A DNA stretch of 64,000 nt from Deltaproteobacteria bacterium (GCA_029547185.1 JAKPPU010000035.1:1-64000), one strand, 5' to 3'; shown: positions 17,814 to 25,489, counted from the stretch's first letter. The notes: generated by a model from the sequence alone, not told the origin. Numbers and translations: made by a program.

Positions 17814-18599
17814 CTAATCACCCATGATATTGTATCCTGAATCGAGATAGGTGAGATTGCCTGTCATGCCCTTTGCCCGGTCGCTCGCCAGATACGCTGC
17901 CAGGAAGCCGACATCCTCGGCGGAGACGATGTAGTGCTCGGGGGCCCTGGAATACACCTCCTCGAGGAGGGATTCGAAATCTGCCAGCCCGGAGGCGGCA
18001 CGGGTCATGATGGGGCCCGGAGAGATGGTATGCACGCGGATCCCCTTGTCGCCCAGCTCCGCGGCCAGATACTCGGTCGTCTGCTGGAGCGCTGCCTTCA
18101 CCGGCCCCATCATCTTGTAATTCCTGATCACCCTTTCTCCGCCGAGGTAACTCAGGGTGAGCAGGCATCCGCCGTTCGTCATGAGAGGTTCGGCCAGCTT
18201 TGCCATGCGGATGAAGGAATGCACCGAGACGTCCATCGCGATGTTCCATCCCTCCTGGGAGACATCCACGAGCCGCCCCCGCAGATCCTGGAGCGGCGCA
18301 TAGGCAATGGCGTGAAGGAGAAAATCGAGCCTGCCCCATTGTTCCCGGATCCGGGCGAATACGGCCTCGAGCTCACCCGGCTGCTGAACGTTGCAGGGCA
18401 TGATGATGGAGCTTTTCAGATCTTCGGCCAGGGGCCGGACATAGGGTTCGGCCTTGGCATTCAGATAGGTGACGCCTATATCAGCCCCTGCCTCACGGCA
18501 GACTTTCGCCACGCCGTAGGCGATGCTGTGCTCATTGGCCATTCCAAAGATCATTCCTTTTTTTCCTTCAAGACTTACCACACACTCCATATGCTTCAC
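17814..18599 (-). CDS. fabI: Enoyl-ACP reductase FabI-type short-chain dehydrogenase
   Basis: NAD(P)H-dependent enoyl-[acyl carrier protein] reductase of about 258 residues, last step of each fatty acid elongation cycle. The atypical FabI nucleotide site GMANEHSIAYGVAK replaces the usual SDR TGxxxGxG. HAIAYAP marks the strand-5 region, and SYLGGERVIRNYKMMGPVKAA provides the Tyr-x6-Lys catalytic pair together with the FabI-specific first Tyr. SPGPIMTRAASGLADF is the substrate loop. The ATG two codons in from 18599 (MECVV) is also possible. It lies alone between BON paralogs 4 and 5 on their strand. Because the core fab genes are not here, it may serve a specialised pathway. Confidence 0.88.
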   Translation of the reverse strand: MKHMECVVSLEGKKGMIFGMANEHSIAYGVAKVCREAGADIGVTYLNAKAEPYVRPLAEDLKSSIIMPCNVQQPGELEAVFARIREQWGRLDFLLHAIAYAPLQDLRGRLVDVSQEGWNIAMDVSVHSFIRMAKLAEPLMTNGGCLLTLSYLGGERVIRNYKMMGPVKAALQQTTEYLAAELGDKGIRVHTISPGPIMTRAASGLADFESLLEEVYSRAPEHYIVSAEDVGFLAAYLASDRAKGMTGNLTYLDSGYNIMGD

Positions 18600-18677
18600 C
18601 TCAAGAGTGGGATGCTGAGAAAGAGAGGCGCCGATACACCGTCACGCTCTCCATGCTGAAAGGCTTGAACGCCCTTG

Positions 18678-19349
18678 CTAGGTGATGACCAGGTTGTTGT
18701 TCACCTCGATCACGCCGCTGGTGTAATTGGCGATGTCTTCCGCAGTGCGGTAGGCGAGATAATCGTCCACCGTTCCAGTCAGGGTGACGATGCCGTCCCG
18801 TACGCGGACCTCTATCGTGGCGGGGTTGACATAAGCGTTGCGGGCAAGGGACTCTTCGATGTCGCGCCTGATGTCCTCGTCGGTGGTCCTGGCCATGGGC
18901 TCCACCCTGAGCAGATTGGTCACGTCTATGACCCCGCTCACGTTCGAGGCGAGGTAGGAAGCCCTTCTCTTCTGCCAGTATGAATCGACGGCGCCGGTCA
19001 GCGTCACGACGCCGTTGACGACAATGACGTCGATCCTCGAGGCGTCGATCGTGGGGTTCCAGCACAGGACGTTCTCGACCCTGTTCCTGATGTCCTCGTC
19101 GCTGGGGATCGGGAAGGTGCCGGGGCTCACCCTGAGGCGATTGTCTACATAGCTCACCCCGGGGATCGAATAGGCGTCGTCTTCAGCCTGCCACCGGTCG
19201 GAGTACGAGGGCACGGTGCCTGTGAGGATCACCCTGCTCTCGACCACATCGACATGGATGTTCGATTCGTCGATCCTGTTGTCCCAGAACAGCTGGGAGG
19301 AAACGTCGGCCCTGATATCTTCAGGTCTTCTTTTTTCCATCTGCGCCAT
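18678..19349 (-). CDS. Triple BON-domain protein (paralog 5)
   Basis: 223 residues, three BON modules (VDVVESRVILTGTVPSY, VIVVNGVVTLTGAVDSY, VRVRDGIVTLTGTVDDY) and no signal peptide. It begins MAQMEKRRPEDIRADV. Very close to paralogs 3 and 4 in the linker motifs NRVENVLCWNPTIDASRIDV and YIASNVSGV-like segments. The GGGGGGAGA ribosome site sits before ATG 19349 and the conserved promoter block at 19389-19416. Confidence 0.88.
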   Translation of the reverse strand: MAQMEKRRPEDIRADVSSQLFWDNRIDESNIHVDVVESRVILTGTVPSYSDRWQAEDDAYSIPGVSYVDNRLRVSPGTFPIPSDEDIRNRVENVLCWNPTIDASRIDVIVVNGVVTLTGAVDSYWQKRRASYLASNVSGVIDVTNLLRVEPMARTTDEDIRRDIEESLARNAYVNPATIEVRVRDGIVTLTGTVDDYLAYRTAEDIANYTSGVIEVNNNLVIT

Positions 19350-19388
19350 AGCTTCTCCCCCCTCTTTTTTACGCTCTATAGTATCTCC

Positions 19389-19416
19389 ATTCTAACCCGT
19401 ATGATTTCATTCTCAA
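19389..19416 (-). promoter_or_regulatory. Promoter of BON paralog 5, shared block
   Basis: TTGAGA (19416-19411), 16 bases, TAGAAT (19394-19389) on the minus strand, then GGAGATACTAT. Identical box sequences and spacing to the block upstream of paralog 4, in otherwise diverged intergenic DNA. Confidence 0.6.
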
Positions 19417-19574
19417 GAAGCCTGGCGCGCCCATATTCCGGGCACCTTCATGCAGATGACATGAAACGTGATGAGGATGCCGACCCGACGCGATCAGCTT
19501 GTCCGGAGGCTTGAGAAAGGCATTCGACCGGGAGCGGTCATCCCTGCCGTGTGCAGCTCCCGTCTCTGGTGAGA

Positions 19575-19784
19575 TCAGATCTTCCGGTTCCTGTCGATGC
19601 GCTGACGGCAGGCCTCGATGATCAGGTTGGCGGCGAAGACGCCTATGAAGATGAAGACGCTGGTGCCGCCTCTCGAAACGATGAGACCCGGCTGTACGGT
19701 ATCCATCAGGAAAACGATGCCCACTGTCGCAACGAGAGATACGACAGCCGTGACCACGATATGCAGAGCGTCGATTTTGAACAG
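19575..19784 (-). CDS. Small two-helix membrane protein, probable CTG start
   Basis: Hypothetical protein of 69 residues. Two hydrophobic segments (VVTAVVSLVATVGIVFLM and SVFIFIGVFAANLIIEA) are joined by a polar loop and followed by a basic tail RQRIDRNRK, so the C-terminus is likely cytoplasmic. A GTG at 19757 would cut into the first helix and has no ribosome site. A CTG at 19784 gives LFKIDALHIVV before the helix and follows GGGGGAG at six bases, so I favour this rare start. I do not recognise the family. Confidence 0.5.
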   Translation of the reverse strand: MFKIDALHIVVTAVVSLVATVGIVFLMDTVQPGLIVSRGGTSVFIFIGVFAANLIIEACRQRIDRNRKI

Positions 19785-19887
19785 ACTTGTCTCCCCCCTT
19801 GAATCGAGACTGGAATTACTATACCGTCTCGAACCGGCGCCCGCAAGGGGCTAAAGCATTCTGCACGGCACAGATAACTCATCAGAT

Positions 19888-19985
19888 AAAAGGGGACAGA
19901 AGATAAAAGGGGACAGATTTATTTTTGATGACGACGGGTACAAAGTAAAAAGGGGACGAGCGGAAAATAAATCTGTCCCTTTCTT
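19888..19985. repeat. Palindromic REP-like repeat, copy A
   Basis: Left arm AAAGGGGACAGATTTATTTT (19906-19925) and right arm AAAATAAATCTGTCCCTTT (19964-19982) are inverted complements apart from one C. Between them lies AAAAGGGGACGAGCGG, which recurs in copy B. An extra partial arm (AAAAGGGGACAG) stands just upstream. The pattern resembles palindromes mobilised by REP-associated tyrosine transposases; no transposase gene is in the window. Confidence 0.75.
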
Positions 19986-20017
19986 ACTTTCAGGCCGACG
20001 GCCTATGGCCGCAGCTG

Positions 20018-20035
20018 TTGCCTGCTGTCAGGCAA
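20018..20035 (+). promoter_or_regulatory. Leader hairpin before aqpZ
   Basis: TTGCCTG-CTGT-CAGGCAA is a perfect 7-bp stem with a 4-base loop, followed by TAATT. It ends 26 bases before the aquaporin ATG and could be an operator or an attenuating hairpin. Confidence 0.4.
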
Positions 20036-20061
20036 TAATTCACAAATGAAAGGAGAGGAGT

Positions 20062-20751
20062 ATGAACAAGTACGCAGCAGAGTTCGTTGGTACGTTTTGG
20101 CTGGTTCTTGGGGGCTGTGGCAGCGCCGTACTCGATGCAGCGTTTCCGGAACTCGGCATAGGCTTCTTGGGCGTGGCATTTGCCTTCGGCCTGACAGTGC
20201 TGACTATGGCCTATGCGATTGGTCACATCTCGGGCTGTCATCTAAATCCCGCGGTTTCTGTGGGACTCTGGGCTGGTGGACGCTTCCCGGCAAAGGAACT
20301 GCTTCCCTACATTGTGGCGCAAGTGCTTGGCGGCATTGTGGCGGGAGGAGTCCTTTATCTCATTGCGACTGGAAAGGTGGGCTTCGACGTTGCCGGCGGT
20401 TTTGCTTCGAACGGCTACGGTGAGCATTCGCCTGGCGGGTACACGATGCTATCCGCGCTGATTACCGAAATCGTGATGACCATGATGTTCATTGTCATCA
20501 TCCTGGGTGCCACGGATAAGCGGGCGCCGGCCGGGTTTGCACCGATTGCCATTGGTTTGGGCCTGACATTGATCCATCTGATCAGTATTCCCGTGACAAA
20601 TACATCGGTCAATCCCGCGCGAAGCACGGGCGTGGCGATCTACGTCGGAGGCTGGGCAATTGCGCAGCTATGGCTCTTCTGGGTTGCACCTCTTGTAGGC
20701 GGTGTTCTCGGCGCAGCCGTTTATCGTCTCATCGGTAAGTCAGAAGAGTAA
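20062..20751 (+). CDS. aqpZ: Aquaporin Z-type water channel
   Basis: Inner-membrane MIP-family channel of 229 residues, full length. Both NPA boxes are present: [13 protein letters not shown] and [18 protein letters not shown]. The N-terminus [26 protein letters not shown] and the HISGCH residues of the selectivity region match AqpZ, the water-specific branch, rather than glycerol facilitators. AGGAGAGGAG precedes the ATG. The gene is bracketed by two copies of a palindromic repeat and uses more A/T-ending and non-local codons (such as TTG, GGT) than its neighbours, which suggests acquisition as a cassette. A terminator follows. Confidence 0.95.
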   Translation: MNKYAAEFVGTFWLVLGGCGSAVLDAAFPELGIGFLGVAFAFGLTVLTMAYAIGHISGCHLNPAVSVGLWAGGRFPAKELLPYIVAQVLGGIVAGGVLYLIATGKVGFDVAGGFASNGYGEHSPGGYTMLSALITEIVMTMMFIVIILGATDKRAPAGFAPIAIGLGLTLIHLISIPVTNTSVNPARSTGVAIYVGGWAIAQLWLFWVAPLVGGVLGAAVYRLIGKSEE

Positions 20752-20767
20752 TCCGCACAGACTATCC

Positions 20768-20798
20768 GGCTGCAGTTAATTTCTGCGGCCTTCCTTTT
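20768..20798 (+). terminator. Terminator of aqpZ
   Basis: GGCTGCAG pairs with CTGCGGCC (one mismatch) around a TTAATTT loop, followed by TTCCTTTT. It lies 17 bases after the stop. Confidence 0.65.
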
Positions 20799-20812
20799 CA
20801 CAGGAAAAAAAG

Positions 20813-20876
20813 AAAAAGGGACAGATTTATTTTTAAAGCAAAAGGGGACGAGCGGAAAATAAATCTGTCCCCTTTC
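20813..20876. repeat. Palindromic REP-like repeat, copy B
   Basis: Left arm AAGGGACAGATTTATTTTT ends at 20834 and right arm AAAATAAATCTGTCCCCTTT spans 20856-20875. The centre AAAAGGGGACGAGCGG matches copy A in the same orientation. Copies A and B enclose aqpZ as direct repeats about 0.8 kb apart. Confidence 0.75.
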
Positions 20877-20923
20877 TTGCCCTCCCGCGCCGGTGATACC
20901 AGCCATCAGCCTTGAGATTCACC

Positions 20924-20952
20924 TTGAGATTATGTGCACAGTGATGTACAAT
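20924..20952 (+). promoter_or_regulatory. Promoter of the toxin-antitoxin pair
   Basis: TTGAGA (20924-20929), 17 bases, TACAAT (20947-20952). The -10 box overlaps the repeated TGTACA motif described separately. Confidence 0.5.
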
Positions 20953-20959
20953 CTGTACA
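20933..20959. promoter_or_regulatory. Candidate operator of the toxin-antitoxin pair
   Basis: TGTGCACA (20933-20940), TGTACA (20945-20950) and TGTACA (20954-20959) are three self-complementary half-sites spaced over the promoter. Phd/YefM-type antitoxins repress their own operon through paired palindromes, which fits. Confidence 0.5.
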
Positions 20960-20978
20960 GAACCTGAAGAGGTGAATT

Positions 20979-21215
20979 ATGAAAACAGTATCATTCACAG
21001 AGTTTCGCAAGCACGCCTCCAATCTCTTTTCTGATGTCGAAAATGGTGAGATGCTCGTTGTCGTGAGGCATGGGAAGCCTATTGCCGAGATCAAACCCTT
21101 TACGGAAAAATCAAACAGACCGTCTTGGAAAAAGCCTGGTTTGCGTCTTTCGATAAAGGGGGCACAATTGTCTTCTGCTATTTTAGAGGAAAGGGAACGT
21201 GAGAACCTTTCTTGA
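20979..21215 (+). CDS. Phd/YefM-family antitoxin
   Basis: 78-residue antitoxin. The N-terminal MKTVSFTEFRKHASNLFSDVENGEMLVVVRHGKPIAEIKPF is the standard Phd/YefM DNA-binding fold, and the C-terminal 35 residues (basic and Ser/Leu-rich) should wrap the toxin. GAAGAGG precedes the ATG. It overlaps the toxin gene by 17 bp, the usual TA coupling. AT-richer than the window's background. Confidence 0.9.
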   Translation: MKTVSFTEFRKHASNLFSDVENGEMLVVVRHGKPIAEIKPFTEKSNRPSWKKPGLRLSIKGAQLSSAILEERERENLS

Positions 21216-21612
21216 TTCTTCGGCGTTTGCTAAAAGGTATATCGAGGAGACTGGAAGCCAGTCGGTAGATGATCTCTGTCAGGAAGCGACAGAGCTTTGC
21301 TTGAGCGTGATTTGTATTCCCGAACTCATATCCGCCCTCAATCGCCGTGTTCGAGAGAAAAATCTTTCGCAAGGAAACTATAAAAAAATCAAAAAAGCAC
21401 TCTCCGAAGATGTACAGGACGTTACAATAATAAATCTGACTCCAGAGGTGATTACCAGAACTACGAGACTACTCGAGGGTAATGCACTTCGCGCAATGGA
21501 TGCTCTCCATATTGCATGTGCCCTTGAATGGGGAGCAGAACTTTTTGTCTCCTTCGATAAACAACAGATTATTGCTGCTGGAAAGGCCGGGCTTATCACA
21601 AGACTCGTCTAA
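21199..21612 (+). CDS. PIN-domain toxin, VapC-like RNase
   Basis: 137-residue PIN-domain protein that should cleave RNA with Mg2+ or Mn2+. The acidic catalytic residues are visible: Asp5 in FLDSSAFAKRY, Glu in CIPELISAL, Asp in AMDALHIACAL and Asp in VSFDKQQ. GTG start within the antitoxin gene after AGGAAAGGGA. Composition is AT-rich like the antitoxin. Confidence 0.9.
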   Translation: MRTFLDSSAFAKRYIEETGSQSVDDLCQEATELCLSVICIPELISALNRRVREKNLSQGNYKKIKKALSEDVQDVTIINLTPEVITRTTRLLEGNALRAMDALHIACALEWGAELFVSFDKQQIIAAGKAGLITRLV

Positions 21613-21888
21613 GCAGGCCAACCCTGTTAATGCCTCTCTTGCCACGTCAAACCGGCGGACGGCTGCATGACCATTCAATGCACCAACCGAGGCACAGACG
21701 CGGCCGGTGATCTCTATCGTTCCAAGAAGGCTGACCTTTGCTGTCCTCGCGGTATGTGCACCAGCACCATCCTAGAGAAGCACATTATGTGTGTACTCAT
21801 AAAAAGATTGACTTAATGATTCAATTTGTTACGTTATGGATAGTTTGTTTACCCCGCAATCCATTCATGAGCAAGGGGGACATGAAAC

Positions 21889-22362
21889 GTGGGCGGCAAA
21901 GACAAAGCTCTGAGGTCGATCATTAAAATCCTCCTTGCGGGCACATTCGCAGGTATCCTCATCACCCTGATCTCCATCAAGGGTTACCACGCTGCAGGAA
22001 GCCCTATCTTTTGCCTGTCCTGCCACAGCATGAAGGAAGTGGGCGCGACGTGGGAGAAGTCTCAGCACAAGCAGTTTGGCTGTATCGAATGCCACCTCCC
22101 CGACAGCAACATCGCCGTACAGGTCGCCTATAAAACGAAAGCCGGACTGCACGACCTCTACCATGAAATCCTGAGGGCATATCCTGCCTCCATCAGCGCT
22201 TCGCCCGAAGCCCGGGAGATCGTCGGCGGCAACTGCCTGAGGTGCCATTACTCGACGGTGGAGAACACGTTCATGGTGGAGGGGGGAGGAGATTGCATCA
22301 AGTGTCATCACGGCCTTGTCCATGGCACGGGGATGGGAGCAGGAGGGATCAAAGTTGAATAA
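21889..22362 (+). CDS. nrfH: Cytochrome c nitrite reductase small subunit NrfH
   Basis: Membrane-anchored tetraheme quinol oxidase of the NapC/NirT family, 157 residues. One N-terminal helix (IIKILLAGTFAGILITLISI) anchors the protein on the periplasmic side. Four CxxCH sites bind heme: CLSCH, CIECH, CLRCH and CIKCH. It passes electrons from menaquinol to NrfA. The start is GTG 21889 after AAGGGGG; an ATG nine bases upstream is out of frame. The end overlaps the likely nrfA start by 8 bp. Confidence 0.95.
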   Translation: MGGKDKALRSIIKILLAGTFAGILITLISIKGYHAAGSPIFCLSCHSMKEVGATWEKSQHKQFGCIECHLPDSNIAVQVAYKTKAGLHDLYHEILRAYPASISASPEAREIVGGNCLRCHYSTVENTFMVEGGGDCIKCHHGLVHGTGMGAGGIKVE

Positions 22363-23635
22363 CAAGACAAAACTTTTGCTTGCAGGACTGGGGTTTGGCG
22401 TGATCGTTCTGGCAGCCGTGATCGTGCAGCCGTTCGCCATCCATCCCCCCGCCACGATCAAGCTGGCAAAGCTGCCCGCGGGTGAATACGACCCGGCGGT
22501 CTGGGGCAGGGAATATCCCCTCGAATATGGGAGCTACCTGAAGAATCTCGAGATGGCGGATTCCCCCACAGGCTTCGGCGGCAGCCTGAAGGTGCAGAAG
22601 TCCATCAAGGAACCCGAGATCCTTATGAACTTCAAAGGATACCCCTTCAGCAAGGACTATTCGGAAGACCGGGGCCATCCCTATTCCCTCGACGACCTCA
22701 AGTCGTCGAAACGGGTCACGCCGGCTAGTGTGGGCTCGTGCATGACGTGCAAGACTCCCTATATCAAGGACATCTACAAGGAGAAAGGATGGGAATATGC
22801 CAGCCTGCCGCTATCGGAACTGTTCCTCGCGGCCAGGCACCCCATCTCCTGCGCCAACTGCCATGATCCCGCCACCATGGAGCTCACCGTAGTCAATCCC
22901 GCCTTCATCGATGCTATGCAGCGTAAGGGGATAGACGTGCGCAAGGCATCCAGGGAGGAGATGCGCAGCTATGTATGCGGCCAGTGCCATTCCGAATACT
23001 ATTTCGAACCCAAGACCAAGAAGGTAGTCTTCCCTTGGGACAGGGGTTTCCTGCCCGAGCAGATGTACGCATACTACGAGGAAAAGCCCGCGGGCTTCGA
23101 ACAGGACTGGGTGCATCCCGACTCACAGACCAAGATGCTCAAGGCCCAGCACCCTGACTTCGAGACCTGGTCAGGAGGTGTCCACGGGAAATCCGGGGTG
23201 GCTTGCGCCGACTGCCATATGCCGTTTACGCTCAAGAACGGCCAGAAATACTCGTCGCACTGGGTCACCAGTCCCATGAGGAACGTGCAGGAGTCTTGCA
23301 GAACTTGCCACACCCAGAGTGAGGACTGGCTGCTGGAAAGGGTCAAGACCGTGCAGAACAATGTCTGGCAACTGCAGCATACCGCCGGCCAGGCGGTTGC
23401 CCGGGCGCATGAGGTCATCGGCAAGGCTTCAGCCGTGGCAAAAGCCAACAAGGCAGATCTGGACAGAGCACGGGAGTTGGTCAGGAAGGCTCAGTGGTTC
23501 TGGGATATCGTGGCTGCGGAGAACGGCATGGGGTTTCACAACCCGGACCAGGTCATGAATACCCTGGGCCGCGCCATCGATATGGCACACCAGGCAACGG
23601 AAACAGCCAACAAAGCAGCAGGCACGCAGTACTGA
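22355..23635 (+). CDS. nrfA: Cytochrome c nitrite reductase catalytic subunit NrfA
   Basis: Periplasmic pentaheme enzyme that reduces nitrite to ammonium with six electrons. Heme 1 is the catalytic CxxCK site (CMTCK, Cys129/Lys133), followed by CANCH, CGQCH, CADCH and CRTCH. GQCHSEYYF and the QHPDFETWSGGVHGKSGVACADCHMP region carry the calcium site and active-site Tyr/His. I take TTG 22355 as start: AGGAGGG lies seven bases upstream and the protein then begins MNNKTKLLLAG with an uncleaved or cleaved signal helix. An ATG at 22316 would overlap nrfH by 47 bp. Full length at 426 residues. A terminator follows. Confidence 0.96.
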   Translation: MNNKTKLLLAGLGFGVIVLAAVIVQPFAIHPPATIKLAKLPAGEYDPAVWGREYPLEYGSYLKNLEMADSPTGFGGSLKVQKSIKEPEILMNFKGYPFSKDYSEDRGHPYSLDDLKSSKRVTPASVGSCMTCKTPYIKDIYKEKGWEYASLPLSELFLAARHPISCANCHDPATMELTVVNPAFIDAMQRKGIDVRKASREEMRSYVCGQCHSEYYFEPKTKKVVFPWDRGFLPEQMYAYYEEKPAGFEQDWVHPDSQTKMLKAQHPDFETWSGGVHGKSGVACADCHMPFTLKNGQKYSSHWVTSPMRNVQESCRTCHTQSEDWLLERVKTVQNNVWQLQHTAGQAVARAHEVIGKASAVAKANKADLDRARELVRKAQWFWDIVAAENGMGFHNPDQVMNTLGRAIDMAHQATETANKAAGTQY

Positions 23636-23652
23636 TCGTTCATGTAAGCCCT

Positions 23653-23682
23653 GCCGGAGCTCTTCTCCGCGGCCTTTCTTTT
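23653..23682 (+). terminator. Terminator of nrfHA
   Basis: GCCGGAG pairs with CTCCGCGGC (small bulge) around CTCTT, followed by CTTTCTTTT. It overlaps the stop end of the convergent kinase gene. Confidence 0.6.
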
Positions 23683-24608
23683 CACCCGAAGGAGACGAGC
23701 CTCTCTTCGAACTCGGCGGGGCTGAAGGTGTAGGCCTGCGTGCCGTAGCACTCTACGGCGAACGAGGCGCACACGCTTCCCATCTTTGCGCACTGCCCGA
23801 TGTCGAGGCCTTTCACGAGGCCGCTGATGAGACCTCCCCGGTACGAATCGCCCGCGCCCGTGGGGTCGAGAACCTGCCTCGTCTTGCCGATGGGGATGCG
23901 CATCTCGCCGTCTTTGGTGCAGACCTGCGATCCGAGCTCGCCTAGCGTGGTGATGATCGCACCCGCTTTTTCAAGGAGCGCCCTCTTGTCGAGGCCGGTC
24001 TTGCTCATGATGAGGTCGAGCTCGTAGTCGTTGGAGATGAGAATCCTGCAGCCCTCGATGGACCGCACGAGGTCTTTCGCCTCGAGCATGGGCAGGCTCT
24101 GGCCCGGATCGAAGATGTAGCCGATCCCCCTCTCCTTGCAGGCCTGCGGATAGTTCACCATGTCTTCGAGGTTGCCCGGGGATACGATGACGAGGGTGTC
24201 CTTCGGATCGAGCCTGTCGAAGTCGAGGGCAGAGGTGTACTTCATGGCGCCCGGGTTGAAGCCCGTGATCTGATTGTCCGCCCTGTCGGTGGTTATGTAG
24301 GCGCATGCGGTGAAATCGTCCTCGATGACGCGGATCGCCTCGGTCGATATCCCGATCTTCTTCAGCCAGTCGAGGTAGCGGTGATAATCGTGGCCGATGG
24401 TGGCGGAGATGACCGGCTTCTCGCCCATGAGCATGAGCGAGTAGGCGATGTTGCCGGCCGTGCCTCCGAACTTCTCCTTCATGCCGTCCACCTGAAAGCA
24501 CACGTTCAGCACGTGGATCTTCTCGGGCAGGATGTGGTCGGAAAAATATCCCGGAAAGTCCATGATCCTGTCGTATGCAAGCGACCCGGAGACAACGATG
24601 TTCTTCAT
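23682..24608 (-). CDS. PfkB-family carbohydrate/nucleoside kinase
   Basis: 308-residue ribokinase-fold kinase. The N-terminal substrate part has FGGTAGNIAYSLMLMGEKP and the C-terminal PfkB signature is LDPTGAGDSYRGGLISGL with catalytic Asp254. The overall sequence (DFPGYFSDHILPEKIHVLNVCF, the NYELDLI segment) looks most like the adenosine kinase-like subgroup found in many anaerobes, but substrate is not certain. It is preceded by a small gene with 12 bp between, so the two are probably one operon. Confidence 0.88.
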   Translation of the reverse strand: MKNIVVSGSLAYDRIMDFPGYFSDHILPEKIHVLNVCFQVDGMKEKFGGTAGNIAYSLMLMGEKPVISATIGHDYHRYLDWLKKIGISTEAIRVIEDDFTACAYITTDRADNQITGFNPGAMKYTSALDFDRLDPKDTLVIVSPGNLEDMVNYPQACKERGIGYIFDPGQSLPMLEAKDLVRSIEGCRILISNDYELDLIMSKTGLDKRALLEKAGAIITTLGELGSQVCTKDGEMRIPIGKTRQVLDPTGAGDSYRGGLISGLVKGLDIGQCAKMGSVCASFAVECYGTQAYTFSPAEFEERLVSFG

Positions 24609-24620
24609 GCCCTGCTCCTC

Positions 24621-24965
24621 TCAAATGAGCTCGATGCTGCCGGTTGAAAGAGATGCCAGCCACTCGCGGGCGCCGGGTTCGGCCAAAGGGAACCCCTTCA
24701 TGCGGCCGTCCTCAATGATGCGTTCGGCGCTGACGATGCACACGGGCCATCCCGGAATCCCCGGAGAGACGCCGCAGTTGTCGTTTACGCGGAAGGCCGT
24801 GAACTCGGCCTCGCTGCAGAAGATCCGGTATCTCGCGTCTTTGAGCCTGATGCGCAGATTCCGGTTGAGCCATCCCCTGCTCGCACATGCCTCCACGAGC
24901 TGCGTCAAGATGCGGCTCGGAGAGGTATCAGTCGAACAGCCCGATGAGTTTTCACCCGTTTCCAT
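24621..24965 (-). CDS. Hypothetical protein, 114 residues
   Basis: I do not recognise this protein. It is soluble, has no signal peptide or membrane helix, and contains three scattered Cys residues (one in ACASRGW, one in IFCSEAEF, one in NDNCGV, one further in PVCIVS). The short distance to the PfkB gene on the same strand and normal codon use support a real gene. Confidence 0.6.
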   Translation of the reverse strand: METGENSSGCSTDTSPSRILTQLVEACASRGWLNRNLRIRLKDARYRIFCSEAEFTAFRVNDNCGVSPGIPGWPVCIVSAERIIEDGRMKGFPLAEPGAREWLASLSTGSIELI

Positions 24966-25273
24966 ACCGACCCTTCAAAGGGAAAGCCGGCATCTCCCGG
25001 CATTCCATCTTCAATGCCCGCAAACGGCCTGATCGATCGAGGCCCTCCACCGGCAGGCAATAAAGCGTACAGGATGGGCTGATCGGCTGTCAAGATTATT
25101 TAAGGATTTAAAGGGGGAGGAGAGATCTACAAAGGGAAGGGACCATGTACTGCCTTTTTCCTCATGAAATCGCCGGACCATGATGGAGCGGCAAAGTGCA
25201 ATACCAGGTCCCTCATTCCAATTACTGTTGAACCGCGGCATGACGCCGCATTGCCACGAGTTACTGGAACAAG
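24966..25273. other. Gene-free intergenic stretch
   Basis: 308 bases between the small unknown gene and the Ala/Lys-rich gene, both on the minus strand. A GCGGC-ATGAC-GCCGC hairpin near 25234-25249 may end the Ala/Lys-rich transcript but has no T-run. Frames open here lack ribosome sites. Confidence 0.45.
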
Positions 25274-25489
25274 TTACTTGGTCTTCTTTGCTGCTGGCTT
25301 TTTCGCCGCCGGCTTTTTCGCTACCGGCTTCTTTGCTGTTGCCTTCTTCGCTGCTGGTTTCGCGGCCGGCTTCTTTGCCGCCGGCTTCTTCGCTACTGCC
25401 TTCTTTGCTGCTGGTTTCGCTGCTGCTTTTGCTGCCGGCTTCTTTGCTGCTGCCTTCTTCGCTGCTGGTTTTGCTGCTGCTTTTGCCAT
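25274..25489 (-). CDS. Ala/Lys-rich histone H1-like protein
   Basis: 71-residue protein made almost entirely of AAKKPAAK-type repeats, ending KKTK. Such proteins (H1-like Hc1/AlgP/HctB C-terminal type) bind DNA non-specifically through lysine-rich tails. ATG 25489 has AGGAGGAG upstream, which argues it is expressed. The repeats are reflected in the DNA as imperfect GCTGCC/GCCGGC-type tandem units, so length may vary between strains. Alternative: a low-complexity protein that is not a nucleoid protein. Confidence 0.8.
   Translation of the reverse strand: MAKAAAKPAAKKAAAKKPAAKAAAKPAAKKAVAKKPAAKKPAAKPAAKKATAKKPVAKKPAAKKPAAKKTK

Noticed and set aside
25274-25489. Possible CRISPR or satellite array
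   Set aside because: Short imperfect units without spacers that encode an Ala/Lys-rich protein with a ribosome site.
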